The notes beneath the pieces were generated by a model. That model saw only the letters and a list, made by a program, of their open reading frames with translations, made no database searches and was not told the DNA's origin. Positions 16,020 through 24,167 of a stretch of DNA of 32,621 bases are shown here, piece after piece; position 1 is the stretch's first letter; each line of letters begins with the position of its first letter. This stretch comes from an uncultured Lentisphaerota bacterium (GTDB lineage Bacteria > Verrucomicrobiota > Kiritimatiellia > RFP12 > UBA1067), in NCBI GenBank assembly GCA_946413265.1, contig CAMKJU010000036.1, positions 1 to 32,621 of the forward strand. The letters are read 5' to 3'. A program made the position numbers and the translations under genes.

Positions 16020-19000
16020 ATGATGAAAGCCAGCATGTCGGCAAAGGTATGGATCATTTCCATGTTGGTTGCCGCATCGGCGTTTGCAGGCGAATCCTTC
16101 ACAGCGCTCTCAATGCTCACGCACGACGGTCGGCGCATGATCTCTCGGCGGAGGGGCGGCGAGACCGTTTACGAGCTCGTGCCGACGAACACGCTCCCGG
16201 CGAACCTCCCGCCCGTACGGGAATGGACCATCTACGCCGTAAAGTCGGCCCACACCGACATCGGCCTCCACAACTCGCAGTACATCCAGCGCCACGGCAC
16301 GGTGCGCCGCATCGACGAGGCACGCCGCCTGATTGCAGCCGATCCCGACGACTCGGACCCCGGCGCGTTCCGCTACGTGGCCGAGGGCACGTGGTTCTGG
16401 GGCAACTACCCGCAGGACCGGGGCGAGGCCGCGGCGATGTCCGTCGTCACAAACGAGATCGCCCGCGGCCGCCTGGACGTTGGCATTACTTGCGCCGGCA
16501 ACCACACGCACCTCTACGGATTAGAGGAGCTTTGCCGCAGCATCTACACGAAGCGTGAACTTGAAGACCGCTGGGGAATCAAGACGCGCACGATGCTGAT
16601 GACGGACAACCCCGGCATCTCGTGGAGCATCGTCGCGCCCTACGCTGAGGTGGGCGTGGAGCATGTCCTGTTCAGCCCCAACCACTGGAACCCGCATCCG
16701 TCGACGATCTGGAAGATGGACGTGAACCGTCCGTGGAGTCGGAACAACCCCGACGCCGGCGGCGGCGGAAGTCGTATTGACGTGCGCTGGGATAGCGCGA
16801 TTCCGATGCTGTTCTGGTGGGAGGCACCGCAGGGCGGCGCACGCCTGCTCGTGTGGACGTGTCCGCACTACGGACGCGGCGGCGAGCCTTTCGGCATCAT
16901 TACGGCATGGAAGAAGATGAAGCCGATTTCGGAGAGCGAGCCGATGATGGCGCGGCAGCTCGCGAAGATGGAGGCTCGCTATCCGTATGACGTGTGGCTC
17001 TTCGCCGACTACGAGGACGACGAATGGCCCTCGACCCGCCAGACCGATCTCTTCAAGAAGTGGAACGCGAAGTGGAAGTGGCCGCAGCTCAGGACGTGCG
17101 GACGCCTCGACGAGCCGTTCGACCGCGTCAAGGCGCGCTGGGGCGACAAGATTCCCACGCTGCGCGGCGAAATGACAAGTGGCTGGCTCCAGCACGCCGC
17201 CTGCACGCCGGAACTTCTCGCCCGCAAGATGGCGGCGGACAGGGCGCTTGCGCGCGCCGAGACGCTGACGACGATCAAGGCCGCGAGATACAAAGCGGCG
17301 TATCCTGCGGAGGATCTTCGCCGCGCATGGGATGCGCTCATCTGGAACGACGAACACTCCTACGGCGTGAGCGGCTACTCTGGACGTAGGGTTTTCGAGA
17401 CGTGGATGCAGCACCGCGACTGGATCGAACGCGCGGAAACGGTATCGAAGCTTGGGTTGACGGTTCCGGAAAATCCGGATAATCCGGAAAATCCGGATAA
17501 TCCGGAAAATCCGGAAAGTCCGGAAAATCCGGAGAATCCGGAAGTCTTCTGCCCCAGCGGCATCACCGAGAACCGCTGGTATCGCGTGGCGGTGACGAAC
17601 GGCGTCATCTACTCCATCTACGACAAGGAACTCCAGCGCGAGCTGCTTGAAGGCCCCGCAAACGAGTTTCGCTACACGCGCGACAACCACAAGACCTGGA
17701 TGAGGGGCGACGAGGCCGCGCGGGCACTCGGCGCGGAGATGGTACAGAAGGTGTGGTTATCGCAGGATGAGAAGAAGATTGTCCTTGAATCATCCTTCCG
17801 CCACGCCCGCGACCTCTTCAACACAAACCGCTACGACCGCTTCGGTTACATGGCTTTTCCGTTCGCCGTGCCGCAGTTCCGCTTTGCGGTACAGCTGAAC
17901 GGTCCGGTGATCGATCCCATCCGCGACCAGAGCGGACTGACCTCCGACGCATTTACCGCGGTGCGCGACTGGTGCGCCGTGGAGAACGGCGAGTTCGGCG
18001 TGGCGTTGATAACTGCGGACTCGTGCCTCACGGAGTTTGGCGAGATCCACCCCGACAAGACGTGCTACGGCGGGCAGGTGAAGTCGTCCGGCATCTATCC
18101 ATATCTCTTCACGGACTGGCTTCAGATGCACAACCCAGACGGCGACAGCTTCAACTTCCGCTTCCGCTATGCGATAACGTCCTACGCGGGCACGTGGCAG
18201 AACGCGCACATCCCGGCGTTTGCGGAACGGGCGCTCGCGGCGCTCGACGGCGTTCCGGCGATATCCGCAGCAGTTTCAGAATGGCTGTGCCTGGGAACGC
18301 CAAACGTGCAGCTGCTCACGCTCAAGCGCGCCGAAGACGGACGCGGGCTGATTGCGCGTTTCCGCGAGCGCGAGGGGCGTCCGTGCCGGGTCACCGCGAG
18401 CCAGCACCTTGCGCCGGACGCGGAATACACGCTCTGCAACGTGATCGAGCGCGACGTGCGCAAGCTTGACGGATTCGAGTTCGACCTCGCGCCGTTCGGC
18501 TATGCGACGATCAGGATCGACGCGCCGTCGCTGCGCTTCGCCACGAAGTCGCCGGACGACTCAGCGTACGCCTACACGGGGTTGATCACCGCGCCACGCG
18601 CGGGACACGGCGGGAAGGACGGGCAGATGTACGTCCTGTGGGGCGCGGAGATGTCGCCCGACTTCGACCACTATGAGCTCTGGCGCGACGGGAAGTTCCT
18701 AGCCAACGTCACGAACGAGGCGCCGGACGGAGTCGCGTATCGCGTCGCGCGCTACGAAGACCTGGGGCTGCCCACGCACTCGCGTCACGAATACCGCATC
18801 CGCAAGGTGTGGAAGGATGGACGCAAGGATCCGCTTTGCGAGCCGTTCTACGGGATTACGCGGGCACATCACAACGGCACAACGCTAACCCTTGGCACGC
18901 CTTTTCGCCGTTCCTTACTGCCAGCCAGCCTAAGCGGCATCAGCTGGGCGGGAGGCAACACGTATTACGCTGTGTCCGACGATGTCTTTACTGGCGAAGT

Positions 19001-19832
19001 GGGACTATACCCAATGACCATCGATCTTGCAACCAACGGGCTGTCGGTCATCTCATGCTCCATCCCGTCGCCAACCAACCGCATTTCGCTCGCGAAGGCG
19101 TATGACCTAGAGGATGTGGCGTTCGATGCGGTGAACGGCACCGTGTGGGGGGCGGACGAGACGCGCGGAACGGTCAAGGAATACCGAGTTGCGGACGGCA
19201 CCGTTGTGCGCACGTTGTCGTTGCCCGATGAGCTGAAGAAACCCCGTTCAAACCTGGGCATTGAGTCTTTGACGCTGAGTCCTGACGGCAAGACTCTGTG
19301 GACCTGTACGGAGGAGGCGCTTGCGTGCGACGGGGCGCGGTCCTCGCCGACAAACGGCACCACGGTGCGGCTTTTGAAGTACACACGCCCGACAAATAAT
19401 GGGGGTTTCTCGCTTACAGGCACGTATTCCTACACCACGGACGCCTGGAGTCAGAGATTCGACTATGTAGGCAAGGGACGTCGTGGTGTTTCGGGGTTGT
19501 GCGCGTTGCCGGATGGTTCGCTGCTTGTGCTTGAACGCGAACTGAGTTTCGGCGGTGCGCATCCCTTGAAGGCTGCGGCAACGGCACGCCTTTCATTCGA
19601 CGTCTATCGCGTGGAATTTCCGCGCGGGAGCGGAGGGCTTGTCGCGACCAACGTGAGGAAGGTCAAGCTGGCGTCAGGCGGCGGTCCTGTCTTCGCGTTC
19701 GGCAACTACGAGGGCATCTGTCTTGGCCCGCGCCTTCCAGACGGCAAACGGAGCGTGCTGCTCATTTCCGACGCTGGCGACGGCGTCTCGCAGCCAATGA
19801 TTCTGCCGATGGTACTCTCCAGCGCTCCATAG
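16020..19832 (+). CDS. Secreted GH38-type alpha-mannosidase fused to a phytase-like esterase domain
   Basis: 1270 residues from the ATG at 16020. A GTG at 15996 is in frame, but AAGGGAG (16008-16014) points to 16020 or 16023. A signal peptide ends at ASAFA. The N-terminal catalytic part has H78xD80 (SAHTDIGLHNSQY, metal ligands), ETHD-like ordering, and D196 in MTDNPGISW, matching the GH38 nucleophile motif DxxGxS. A Pro/Glu/Asn tandem linker (17466-17543) separates this from beta-rich GH38 C-domains. From about residue 970, GISWAGGNTYYAVSDD, LEDVAFDAVNGTVWGADE, IESLTLSPDGKTLWTCTEEAL, SGLCALPDGSLLVLERE and NYEGICLGPRLPDGKRSVLLISD match the esterase-like-activity-of-phytase propeller family. 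This pairing suggests removal of mannose plus a phosphate or ester group from a decorated glycan. Confidence 0.78.
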   Translation: MMKASMSAKVWIISMLVAASAFAGESFTALSMLTHDGRRMISRRRGGETVYELVPTNTLPANLPPVREWTIYAVKSAHTDIGLHNSQYIQRHGTVRRIDEARRLIAADPDDSDPGAFRYVAEGTWFWGNYPQDRGEAAAMSVVTNEIARGRLDVGITCAGNHTHLYGLEELCRSIYTKRELEDRWGIKTRTMLMTDNPGISWSIVAPYAEVGVEHVLFSPNHWNPHPSTIWKMDVNRPWSRNNPDAGGGGSRIDVRWDSAIPMLFWWEAPQGGARLLVWTCPHYGRGGEPFGIITAWKKMKPISESEPMMARQLAKMEARYPYDVWLFADYEDDEWPSTRQTDLFKKWNAKWKWPQLRTCGRLDEPFDRVKARWGDKIPTLRGEMTSGWLQHAACTPELLARKMAADRALARAETLTTIKAARYKAAYPAEDLRRAWDALIWNDEHSYGVSGYSGRRVFETWMQHRDWIERAETVSKLGLTVPENPDNPENPDNPENPESPENPENPEVFCPSGITENRWYRVAVTNGVIYSIYDKELQRELLEGPANEFRYTRDNHKTWMRGDEAARALGAEMVQKVWLSQDEKKIVLESSFRHARDLFNTNRYDRFGYMAFPFAVPQFRFAVQLNGPVIDPIRDQSGLTSDAFTAVRDWCAVENGEFGVALITADSCLTEFGEIHPDKTCYGGQVKSSGIYPYLFTDWLQMHNPDGDSFNFRFRYAITSYAGTWQNAHIPAFAERALAALDGVPAISAAVSEWLCLGTPNVQLLTLKRAEDGRGLIARFREREGRPCRVTASQHLAPDAEYTLCNVIERDVRKLDGFEFDLAPFGYATIRIDAPSLRFATKSPDDSAYAYTGLITAPRAGHGGKDGQMYVLWGAEMSPDFDHYELWRDGKFLANVTNEAPDGVAYRVARYEDLGLPTHSRHEYRIRKVWKDGRKDPLCEPFYGITRAHHNGTTLTLGTPFRRSLLPASLSGISWAGGNTYYAVSDDVFTGEVGLYPMTIDLATNGLSVISCSIPSPTNRISLAKAYDLEDVAFDAVNGTVWGADETRGTVKEYRVADGTVVRTLSLPDELKKPRSNLGIESLTLSPDGKTLWTCTEEALACDGARSSPTNGTTVRLLKYTRPTNNGGFSLTGTYSYTTDAWSQRFDYVGKGRRGVSGLCALPDGSLLVLERELSFGGAHPLKAAATARLSFDVYRVEFPRGSGGLVATNVRKVKLASGGGPVFAFGNYEGICLGPRLPDGKRSVLLISDAGDGVSQPMILPMVLSSAP
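17466..17543 (+). repeat. 9-nt tandem repeat encoding (PEN/PDN/PES)n linker
   Basis: Eight and two-thirds units of a 9-nt sequence of the form CCGGAAAAT or CCGGATAAT. They encode PEN-PDN-PEN-PDN-PEN-PES-PEN-PEN-PE inside the GH38 protein. The unit is a multiple of three, so copy number can vary without frameshift. Confidence 0.9.
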
Positions 19833-19850
19833 CGGGCCATCAATTCCGTC

Positions 19851-19879
19851 TTGCCCCGAGGGCGGGGATTTGGTAGAAT
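19851..19879 (+). promoter_or_regulatory. Promoter of the DUF3127-prmC-trmB-que operon
   Basis: TTGCCC, 17-nt spacer ending TGG, TAGAAT, followed by CTTCGCC. The spacer carries a perfect palindrome (CCCCG, loop AGGG, CGGGG; 19854-19867) that starts inside the -35, which could be an operator or the terminator stem of the GH38 gene. Confidence 0.6.
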
Positions 19880-19911
19880 CTTCGCCGTCAGGACAAAGGA
19901 GTCAGTTAGAA

Positions 19912-20298
19912 ATGGTAACATTCGAATACAAAGGCGTCGTCGAGATGAAGGGCGAGACGAAGGCGTTCGGTCAGAACGGCTTCACGAAGCGCGAGCTCGT
20001 CGTCGGAAATCCCCCCGATTCGCCTAGCATGTATCCCAATCCCGTGCTGTTCACGTTCAAGAAAGACCGCTGCGCGCTGCTCGATCCCGTGAACGTGGGC
20101 GATCCAGTGAAAATACAGTTCACGATCGACGGACGCAAGTGGGACGGACCTAACGGCGTGCGCTACTTCACCGACCTGACAGGCTGGAAAATCGAGGTAC
20201 TCAACGGCAACGGCACCTCCACGGAGCCTGTGCCCGCACCGCCCGAAGAGCCGGATAGCATCCCGGACGGCGCCGATCCGGACAACCTGCCGTTCTGA
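19912..20298 (+). CDS. DUF3127 OB-fold-like protein with an SSB-like acidic tail
   Basis: 128 residues from the ATG at 19912, preceded by RBS AAAGGAG. The core matches DUF3127: GVVEMKGETKAFGQNGFTKRELVVG, then YPNPVLFTFKKDRCALLDPVNVGDPVKIQFTIDGRKW, then RYFTDLTGWKIEV. The family is thought to be an OB-fold nucleic-acid binder, but its role is not firmly known. The C-terminus is a Pro-rich spacer followed by an acidic tip ending DNLPF. This resembles the DDDIPF tip of single-strand binding proteins, which recruits DNA-processing partners. It overlaps the prmC start by 1 nt (TGATG). Confidence 0.8.
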   Translation: MVTFEYKGVVEMKGETKAFGQNGFTKRELVVGNPPDSPSMYPNPVLFTFKKDRCALLDPVNVGDPVKIQFTIDGRKWDGPNGVRYFTDLTGWKIEVLNGNGTSTEPVPAPPEEPDSIPDGADPDNLPF

Positions 20299-21182
20299 TG
20301 CATACCTGGCGGGACATCCTCCGTCTGAGCGCGGAGTACCTGGTCCAGAAGGGCGTTCCGGACGCGCAGGTCGCGGCGGAACTTCTAGTGGCGCGGCTGC
20401 TGAAATGCGGCCGCGGCTTTCTTTCGCCGCATCTTGACGAGACGCCCGATCCCAAGTACGTGGAGGCCATGAGGCGCGGCATTGCACGCCTCGCCGCAGG
20501 CGAGCCTGTACAGTACGTGCTTGGCGAGTGGGATTTTCGCTCGCTCACGCTCAAGTGCGACCGCCGCGCGCTCATTCCGCGTCCCGAGACGGAGGAACTC
20601 GTTACGCGCGTCCTCGCGTTCGCGAAAAAGTACACCGTGCCGCGTCCGTTCGTGGTGGACGTGGGGACTGGCAGTGGCTGCATCATTCTCTCGCTCGCGA
20701 AGGAGATGTCGGACGGAATCTACCTCGGCCTCGACATCTCGGCGGATGCCGTCTCGCTTGCCCAGGAGAACGCCGCGCGGTGCGGCCTTGCCGAGCGCGT
20801 GAAGTTCGCGGTGGCGGACGGACTCGACGAATTCGACGAGCCGGAGACGGTGGACATCCTCGTCTCCAACCCGCCGTACATCGCCACGGCGGACTGCTCC
20901 GCGCTAGACCCGCGCATCCGCGACTGGGAGCCGATGAACGCGCTCGACGGAGGACCTGCGGGACTCGACTTCTACGAGCGGCTGATCGGCGATGCGCTAA
21001 ACGTCCTCAAGCCCGGCGGCGGGGTGTTCTTCGAGATCGGCGACGGACAGGGCGAGTCCCTGCGCAAGCTCTTCTTCGACGCGGGATTCAACGACATCCG
21101 CGTGGAGAAGGACTACGCCGGACACGACCGCTACGCGTCGGCGGTGCTTTCTTCCGGCAACGCGATGCCGCAGGAGGAGTAA
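20298..21182 (+). CDS. prmC: Peptide chain release factor N5-glutamine methyltransferase
   Basis: 294 residues, full length. It methylates the Gln of the GGQ motif in RF1/RF2 using S-adenosylmethionine. The N-terminal helical domain (WRDILRLSAEYLVQKGVPDAQVAAELLVARLL) is followed by EPVQYVLGEWDF, LIPRPETEELV, the SAM loop VVDVGTGSGCIILSLA, LGLDISADAVSLAQENA and the catalytic NPPYI motif. It is translationally coupled to the DUF3127 gene (TGATG) and followed by trmB after 2 nt. Confidence 0.95.
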   Translation: MHTWRDILRLSAEYLVQKGVPDAQVAAELLVARLLKCGRGFLSPHLDETPDPKYVEAMRRGIARLAAGEPVQYVLGEWDFRSLTLKCDRRALIPRPETEELVTRVLAFAKKYTVPRPFVVDVGTGSGCIILSLAKEMSDGIYLGLDISADAVSLAQENAARCGLAERVKFAVADGLDEFDEPETVDILVSNPPYIATADCSALDPRIRDWEPMNALDGGPAGLDFYERLIGDALNVLKPGGGVFFEIGDGQGESLRKLFFDAGFNDIRVEKDYAGHDRYASAVLSSGNAMPQEE

Positions 21183-21184
21183 CC

Positions 21185-21886
21185 ATGAGCGCCGTCATCC
21201 CAGTTGTCGATCCGACGAAGCCGCTGGAGTGTCCGGCGCTGTACGATTTGTCGCGTCCGCTCGAGGTGGAGGTGGGCTGCGGACGCGGCCGTTTCCTCAC
21301 GGGGCGCGCCGCGCGGATGCCGGACTGCGAGTTCCTCGGCGTGGAGCGCATGAAGGAGCGCGTGAACGTCTTCGCCTCGAAGTGCCGTCGCCTCGGCCTC
21401 GCGAACGCGCACGTTCTGCGCCTCGAGGCGCTCTACACGTTCCACTACCTGCTGCCCGCGCACCATGCGCGCCGCGTGTACGTGTTCTTCCCCGACCCCT
21501 GGCCGAAGCGGAAGCACCACTCGCACCGGCTGTTCGGTCCGCTCTTCCTCAATGCGCTCTGGAAGCGACTGGAAATCGGCGGGCGGCTCGAGTTCGCGAC
21601 GGACCACGAGGAGTACTACCACGTGGTCGAGGAGTGCTTCGCGGCGGACGCGCGGTTCCGCCGCGTGGAGCCGATGGAGCGCGGGCCGGAGGAGTGGACC
21701 GAATTCGAGACGATGTTCCGCGGGCAGGGTCTGCCCATCCACGCGGCGGCGTGGGAGGCGCTGGAGTCGGACGACGCGCCGCTCGCGCCGCTCACTATCG
21801 CGCCCGAGGACGAGCCGCGCGAGGGCGTGGTGCGGCGCGAAAGCCGCGGAAAGGAATGGAGGGAAGAACATGCTGACGGTGACTAA
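21185..21886 (+). CDS. trmB: tRNA (guanine-N7)-methyltransferase
   Basis: 233 residues. It forms m7G46 in the tRNA variable loop with SAM. Visible: LEVEVGCGRGRFLTGRA (SAM loop), FLGVERMKERV, RVYVFFPDPWPKRKHHSHRL (the hallmark FPDPWPKxxHxxRR-like motif), GGRLEFATDHEEYYHVV and WTEFETMFRGQG (the TxfE..f...g end). The start is set by AGGAGGAG just upstream. The C-terminal tail of about 40 residues is acidic and not part of the fold. It overlaps queD by 17 nt. Confidence 0.95.
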   Translation: MSAVIPVVDPTKPLECPALYDLSRPLEVEVGCGRGRFLTGRAARMPDCEFLGVERMKERVNVFASKCRRLGLANAHVLRLEALYTFHYLLPAHHARRVYVFFPDPWPKRKHHSHRLFGPLFLNALWKRLEIGGRLEFATDHEEYYHVVEECFAADARFRRVEPMERGPEEWTEFETMFRGQGLPIHAAAWEALESDDAPLAPLTIAPEDEPREGVVRRESRGKEWREEHADGD

Positions 21887-22286
21887 GTCCATCAAGTTCG
21901 ACGCTGCGCACATCCTCACGAACCACCAGGGCCTCTGCAAGAACCTGCATGGCCACACGTACCGCGTGGAGGTGGGCGTGGCGCAGCCGCCGGACGATAC
22001 GGCGGACATGGTGATAGATTTCAAGGACCTCAAGCGCCTGGGCGAGGAGTTGATTGTCGCGCGCTTCGACCATGCGTTCATCTACGACAGCACCTCGCAG
22101 GGCGAAAGCGAGATCGCCGCAGTCGTGGAGAAGCACGGGATGCGCACTGCGGCGCTCCCGTTCCGCTCGACGGCCGAGAACCTCGCGCGCCATTTCTTTT
22201 CGCTCCTGGCGCCATCCCTGCCGGGGCTTCGTTTCATCCGCGTCTGGGAGACCCCCGAATCCTGCGCTGAATATTCAAAGGACTAG
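21870..22286 (+). CDS. queD: 6-carboxy-5,6,7,8-tetrahydropterin synthase
   Basis: 138 residues. QueD converts dihydroneopterin triphosphate to carboxytetrahydropterin, the second step toward queuosine. Zinc ligands are visible: His in KFDAAHIL and the two His of NLHGH. The catalytic Cys precedes them (CKNLHGH), and MVIDFKDLK, FDHAFI, TAENLARHFF and VRVWETPESC-like RVWETPESC complete the family pattern. RBS GGAGGGAAG lies within the end of trmB. queE follows after 2 nt, so the pathway steps are paired. Confidence 0.93.
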   Translation: MLTVTKSIKFDAAHILTNHQGLCKNLHGHTYRVEVGVAQPPDDTADMVIDFKDLKRLGEELIVARFDHAFIYDSTSQGESEIAAVVEKHGMRTAALPFRSTAENLARHFFSLLAPSLPGLRFIRVWETPESCAEYSKD

Positions 22287-22288
22287 AC

Positions 22289-22915
22289 ATGGCCATATTC
22301 CATCTCCATACGATTTTCTCATCGCTTCAGGGAGAAGGTCGCAATGTCGGCCGCCCAGCCACGTTCGTACGCCTCTCCGGCTGCAACCTTGCCTGCAAGT
22401 GGTGCGACACGCACAAGGACGAGCGCATGACCTGCACCGCCGAGGAAATCGTGAAGAAAGTTGGCGAGCACAGCAAGAAGAGCGTGATCATTACGGGCGG
22501 AGAGCCGACGGTCCAGAAGGACCTCGACGTTCTTGTCCGCGAGCTCAAGGACGCCGGGTACTGGGTTGCGCTTGAAACCAACGGCGTGCGCGCGCCGGCT
22601 GGGGCCGAACTTTTCGACTACATTTCAGTGTCGCCGAAACCAGACTACTTCTCGCGCTACATGGACAACATAATGCTCCGTGAAGCCAACGAGGTACGGA
22701 TCGTGGCGACGACGGACGAGATCGTGGGCTTCTGCCGCAGCATGCGCAACCGCATCAAGGCGACAGACTACTACATCTCGCCTCTGGAGACCGAGGGCCG
22801 CATGCACTATCGCCGCGCGTTGAACCTGCTCGTGAAGCTCAACAAGGTTATGCCCGACGCGAATCCTCCTTGGGCGCTGTCGATCCAGATGCACAAGGTG
22901 ATCGGGGTGCGGTGA
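22289..22915 (+). CDS. queE: 7-carboxy-7-deazaguanine synthase
   Basis: 208 residues. A radical-SAM enzyme that contracts carboxytetrahydropterin to CDG in queuosine synthesis. The N-terminal SLQGEGRNVGRPATFVRLSGCNL contains the family start, and CNLACKWCD gives the CX3CX2C cluster motif. ITGGEPTVQKDL is the SAM-binding GGE, LETNG the next strand, and ISVSPKP the typical S-P-K. queC and queF are not in the window. Confidence 0.94.
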   Translation: MAIFHLHTIFSSLQGEGRNVGRPATFVRLSGCNLACKWCDTHKDERMTCTAEEIVKKVGEHSKKSVIITGGEPTVQKDLDVLVRELKDAGYWVALETNGVRAPAGAELFDYISVSPKPDYFSRYMDNIMLREANEVRIVATTDEIVGFCRSMRNRIKATDYYISPLETEGRMHYRRALNLLVKLNKVMPDANPPWALSIQMHKVIGVR

Positions 22916-22931
22916 TGGGGGCGTTCCCGCC

Positions 22932-24167
22932 ATGAGGGCGCGGCTCGTAACCTCCGCAGTTGTGTTCTCCGCCGCGCTGGCCGCGCTGGCGGTCGCCCAC
23001 GCGCTGTGGATTTCGCGCGCTCCGCGCGACCCGCGCTTCGTTCGTTTCATGCGGCGGAACAACCAGCGCGCCAACGCGGACGAGGTGATCCCCGAACGCG
23101 GCTCGTCGCTTGACCGATACGGACAGCAGCTCTCCATCGCGGAGGAGGGTTCCACGTTCCAGAAGGTCCTGGACGAACTCCAGCTCGCGTCGGGAGCGCC
23201 CGTGAAGTTGACAATTGACGCCGACCTGCAGGAAAAGGCGGAGTCGCTGATGGCGGGGAAACACGGGGCGCTCGTGGCGCTTGAACCTACGACGGGACGC
23301 ATTCGCGCGCTCGTGAGCGCTCCACACGCGGCGTACCTCAACCGCGCGCTCAACGGACTTTACCCTCCAGGTTCGACATTCAAGGTCTTCATGGCTGCTG
23401 CGGCGCTTTCGGCTGACGTCGATCCCGTGTTCGAGTGTCCGGCGACGGGGTGGCGTCCCAATAGATCTACGCCGCGAATCCGCGATGTCCAGGCGGCCGA
23501 GTTCGCGCGGCGGAAAAAGACGTGGAAGGGCTTCGGACGGATTGGAATGGGCGAGGCGACCGTCCATTCCGCCAACACCTACTTCGCCCAGCTTGGATTC
23601 ACGCTTGGCGCGGAACGGTTTGACAACGCGGTCGCGTCCGCACGTCTGCGGGACTCCGCCACGGTGCTGCCGGCGGGCACGATCTCGCTCACGGGCGCGG
23701 GTGGCGGAGTGCCGGAGGGATTGTCCGATGCGGCACTTGCGCAAGTCGCGATCGGGCAGGGCGCGCTGCAACTCACGCCGCTTGCAGTGGCGCTCATGAC
23801 GGCGGCCATAGCGGATGACGGCTTGATACTCGCGCCGACGCTCTCCGAGACGGCGAAGCCGACGCTGCGGGCGCGTCCTTTCACGCTTGCGGCCGCGCAG
23901 CGCGTGAAGAAGATGATGCGCGCGGCGGTGCGACGCGGCACGGGGCGCGTGTGCGATATCCCCGGTCTCGACGTTTGCGGCAAGACTGGTACGGCGCAGA
24001 CGGGGAAGGGCGCGGACCACGCCTGGTTCACATGCTTCGCCCCAGAGTCGTCGCCGCGCCTTGTCGTGACCGTGTTGGTGGAAGGTGGCGGCTTCGGGGC
24101 GAAGGCGGCTGCGCCTGTCGCCCGCGAGATTCTACTCGAAGCGCGGAGTTTGGGGTATTTCAAATGA
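22932..24167 (+). CDS. Class B penicillin-binding protein (transpeptidase), short form
   Basis: 411 residues. One N-terminal membrane helix (VTSAVVFSAALAALAVAHALW) anchors it in the inner membrane. The dimerisation region is very short, ending at PERGSSLDRYGQQL. The transpeptidase domain has SxxK (PGSTFKVF, active Ser), SxN (HSANTYF) and KTG (CGKTGTAQTGKG). It crosslinks peptidoglycan and should work with the SEDS polymerase encoded next, whose start overlaps its stop (ATGA). The family is FtsI/PbpA/MrdA-like; which cell process it serves is not clear without the rest of the genome. Typical class B PBPs are about 550-650 residues, so this is a compact version. Confidence 0.88.
   Translation: MRARLVTSAVVFSAALAALAVAHALWISRAPRDPRFVRFMRRNNQRANADEVIPERGSSLDRYGQQLSIAEEGSTFQKVLDELQLASGAPVKLTIDADLQEKAESLMAGKHGALVALEPTTGRIRALVSAPHAAYLNRALNGLYPPGSTFKVFMAAAALSADVDPVFECPATGWRPNRSTPRIRDVQAAEFARRKKTWKGFGRIGMGEATVHSANTYFAQLGFTLGAERFDNAVASARLRDSATVLPAGTISLTGAGGGVPEGLSDAALAQVAIGQGALQLTPLAVALMTAAIADDGLILAPTLSETAKPTLRARPFTLAAAQRVKKMMRAAVRRGTGRVCDIPGLDVCGKTGTAQTGKGADHAWFTCFAPESSPRLVVTVLVEGGGFGAKAAAPVAREILLEARSLGYFK

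Noticed and set aside
17466..17543. CRISPR-like or regulatory repeat array
   Set aside because: Units are 9 nt with no spacers and keep the reading frame of a secreted protein, so it is a coding tandem repeat.
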